A stretch of DNA of 5,743 nucleotides from JAVVUQ01 sp036653075 (GTDB lineage Bacteria; Bacillota; Clostridia; Christensenellales; CAG-314). Location: the NCBI GenBank assembly GCA_036653075.1, contig JAVVUQ010000090.1, forward strand, positions 1-5,743, written 5' to 3'. Below the pieces are notes generated by a model that did no database searches, was not told where the DNA came from, and saw only the letters and a list, made by a program, of their open reading frames with translations. Made by a program: the position numbers and the translations under genes. Below are positions 4,940-5,743 of this stretch, piece by piece. The first letter of the stretch is position 1. Each line of letters opens with the position of its first letter.

Positions 4940-5743
4940 ATGAATCAATATGTTTATTATGCTTTATGCGCAGTATTAACAGGCGGAGTTATGCTTGGAA
5001 TATACCTTATGAGTAAGGTTCAAAAGTCAGTTATAGGAAATAGGTTGAGCGCAGTTTGTATGCTTTTAGCTATTATATTAACGCTTGTTTACAATAATAT
5101 TTTGTCTGTTTGGGTGTTATATATAGCGCTTGCAGTTGGCACGATTATTGGCATATATATGTCTGTTAAAATAAAGATGATACAAATGCCGCAAATGGTA
5201 GCGCTTTTAAATGGTTTAGGCGGAGCGGCTTCTGCTATTGTGGGTGGATTTGCTATGTTTGCAATTGGAACGGGAATGGATCCCTTTTCAAAAGTTACAT
5301 CAGCGGTTGCCTTAGCGGTTGGACTTCTTACTTTAGTAGGTAGTTTAGTTGCTGCGGGTAAATTACATAAAATATTACCGCAAAAGCCAGTGGTTTATAA
5401 AGGTCATCAGTTGATGACTACGCTTAGTTTGATATTGATTTTTGTTGGAGTTGTTGTATTTGCCATATTAAAATGGACGCCATCAGTTGCTTTAACATTT
5501 TTTCTTATTGAATTAGTAGTATCGGTATTTTTTGGTTATATATTTGCTATTCGTGTTGGCGGCGCAGATATGCCTATAACTATTTCGTTATTGAATGCTT
5601 TTAGCGGCGTAGCGGGAGCTATTGCTGGACTTGCTATAAACGATTTACTTCTTGTAGCTGTTGGCGGTATAGTTGGCGCTTCAGGGTTATTATTAACGCA
5701 AATTATGTGCAAGTCGATGAACAGGAAATTAATGGATATTATG
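4940..5743 (+). CDS. pntB: NAD(P) transhydrogenase subunit beta, 3'-truncated by window
   Basis: The frame is open for 268 codons from ATG at 4940 to the window end. This covers the whole membrane part of PntB; the NADP(H)-binding domain III (about 180-200 residues) lies beyond. About eight or nine hydrophobic helices are visible. Family signatures are IQMPQMVALLNGLGGAASA (81-99), GGADMPITISLLNAFSG (207-223) and VGASGLLLTQIMCKSMNRK (245-263). D210 and N219 match the conserved Asp and Asn of the E. coli channel region (D213 and N222, nine residues apart in both). N91 replaces E. coli His91, a proton-path residue; Asn there is also found in other split-type enzymes, so this is probably subfamily character rather than loss. 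The subunit pairs with PntAB in the membrane and docks PntAA. Confidence 0.96.
   Translation, partial: MNQYVYYALCAVLTGGVMLGIYLMSKVQKSVIGNRLSAVCMLLAIILTLVYNNILSVWVLYIALAVGTIIGIYMSVKIKMIQMPQMVALLNGLGGAASAIVGGFAMFAIGTGMDPFSKVTSAVALAVGLLTLVGSLVAAGKLHKILPQKPVVYKGHQLMTTLSLILIFVGVVVFAILKWTPSVALTFFLIELVVSVFFGYIFAIRVGGADMPITISLLNAFSGVAGAIAGLAINDLLLVAVGGIVGASGLLLTQIMCKSMNRKLMDIM

Overview
The window is very AT-rich. It has strong Shine-Dalgarno sites (GGAGG, AGGGGG, AAGGAGG), consensus-like sigma-A promoters and a TTG start, and the read-through genes use the standard bacterial code (tryptophan is TGG, with no in-frame TGA). This fits a low-GC Bacillota (Clostridia-like) chromosome. The genus cannot be named from the sequence alone.

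Left part (1-1260): the window opens inside a tandem array of six 32-bp units. Two minus-strand genes follow. One encodes a multi-pass membrane protein of unknown family that looks split by a 1-nt frameshift (239-786), with a near-consensus promoter. The other encodes an 83-residue membrane protein with a Cys-containing, repeat-bearing tail (1008-1259). The latter is divergent from an ArsR/SmtB-family repressor gene (1462-1791), with which it shares a roughly 200-bp intergenic region.

Middle part (1792-3151): a gene-poor stretch holds an Lrp/AsnC-family regulator gene (2253-2744, TTG start). Upstream of it is a 44-bp direct repeat whose two copies each carry the same near-palindrome, centred 46 bp apart, just before a good TTTACA-17-TATTAT promoter. 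This is a strong operator candidate. Another 407-bp non-coding stretch with two possible promoters leads to the transhydrogenase genes.

Right part (3152-5743): a three-gene, split-type proton-translocating NAD(P) transhydrogenase locus. pntAA encodes the soluble NAD(H)-binding alpha-1 subunit, pntAB the small membrane alpha-2 subunit, and pntB the beta subunit, cut by the window end after its membrane domain. pntAB and pntB are directly abutted (TAAATG). pntAA is separated from pntAB by 303 bp containing several inverted repeats and an extended -10 promoter, so subunit expression may be partly uncoupled.

Together the proteins would use the proton gradient to drive hydride transfer from NADH to NADP+, supplying NADPH. 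The Lrp-type regulator next door plausibly ties this to amino-acid or nitrogen status, but that is inference from position. No complete novel defence, mobile or CRISPR system is visible. The most interesting signals are regulatory: the twin dyads before lrp, the structured pntAA-pntAB gap, and the ArsR/small-Cys-protein pair.
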